Shown here: positions 7,007 through 7,007 of the stretch, in pieces
Position numbering within the stretch: position 1 is the stretch's first letter
How the letters are laid out: each line of letters starts with the position of its first letter
Assembly (NCBI GenBank): GCA_024278645.1
Contig: JAJRST010000067.1
Coordinates: 1-7,007, forward strand
Length of the DNA: 7,007 bases
Source: a bacterium
GTDB taxonomy: Bacteria; Zhuqueibacterota; Zhuqueibacteria; Residuimicrobiales; Krinioviventaceae
Direction of reading: 5' to 3'
Notes under the pieces: model-generated
What the model saw: only the letters and a program-made list of their open reading frames with translations
What the model was told of the DNA's origin: nothing
Databases searched by the model: none
Made by a program: the position numbers and the translations under genes

Positions 7007-7007
7007 G

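Larger units (their letters stand above)
6665..7007. other. Upstream intergenic region with several repeats, no gene seen
   Basis: This 343-bp stretch upstream of the first permease has no open frame with protein-like composition. Short frames on both strands here simply translate the repeats. It contains a direct-repeat-flanked element at 6736-6803 and two palindromes at 6904-7006, listed separately. The roughly 100 bp between them (6804-6903) shows nothing I can assign. The permease promoter should lie here if transcription starts locally. A CTATAG at 6720-6715 on the minus strand could be a -10, but no matching -35 stands out. Confidence 0.75.

Overview
The window holds two consecutive genes for RND-superfamily efflux permeases of the HAE1 (hydrophobe/amphiphile) type. 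Both are read on the minus strand, right to left, and they are separated and preceded by non-coding gaps rich in repeats. The upstream gene (6664 to 3599, 1021 aa) is complete. The downstream gene starts at 3314 and runs off the left edge at position 1 with at least 1104 codons and no stop. I translated it by hand and the frame is unbroken throughout. The long open frames on the plus strand across both genes are antisense shadows.

Layout from the right edge: 6665-7007 (343 bp) has no convincing gene. It contains two related palindromes (6904-6938 and 6962-7006) and a 16-bp direct repeat (6736-6751 / 6788-6803) bracketing a GCGAAGCGAC-type dispersed repeat. The first permease follows, with a short SD-like AGG before its ATG. 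Next comes a 284-bp gap (3315-3598) filled by two other repeats: five tandem 15-bp units (3507-3581) and a long imperfect inverted repeat built from CGCAAAG words (3378-3469). The second permease then extends to the left edge.

The two permeases probably act in the inner membrane of a Gram-negative-type cell, each needing a periplasmic adaptor (MFP/HlyD family) and a TolC-like outer-membrane channel. Neither partner is in the window; the usual place for them is upstream, beyond 7007. The permeases could form two homotrimers or, as in MdtB/MdtC, a mixed trimer. Both lack the TM10 lysine of AcrB and carry Asp-Asn in TM4. The second has an unusual C-terminal extension with two further hydrophobic segments.

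The organism cannot be named from the sequence. A moderately GC-rich genome, back-to-back HAE1 permeases and intergenic CGCAAAG and TTTTGTCC repeats suggest an environmental bacterium, perhaps of the Bacteroidota/Calditrichota/KSB1 (FCB) region of the tree; this is only an inference from general familiarity. The window shows no CRISPR array, tRNA, rRNA or transposase. The most unusual content is the dense mix of repeat families in short gaps and the extended permease.
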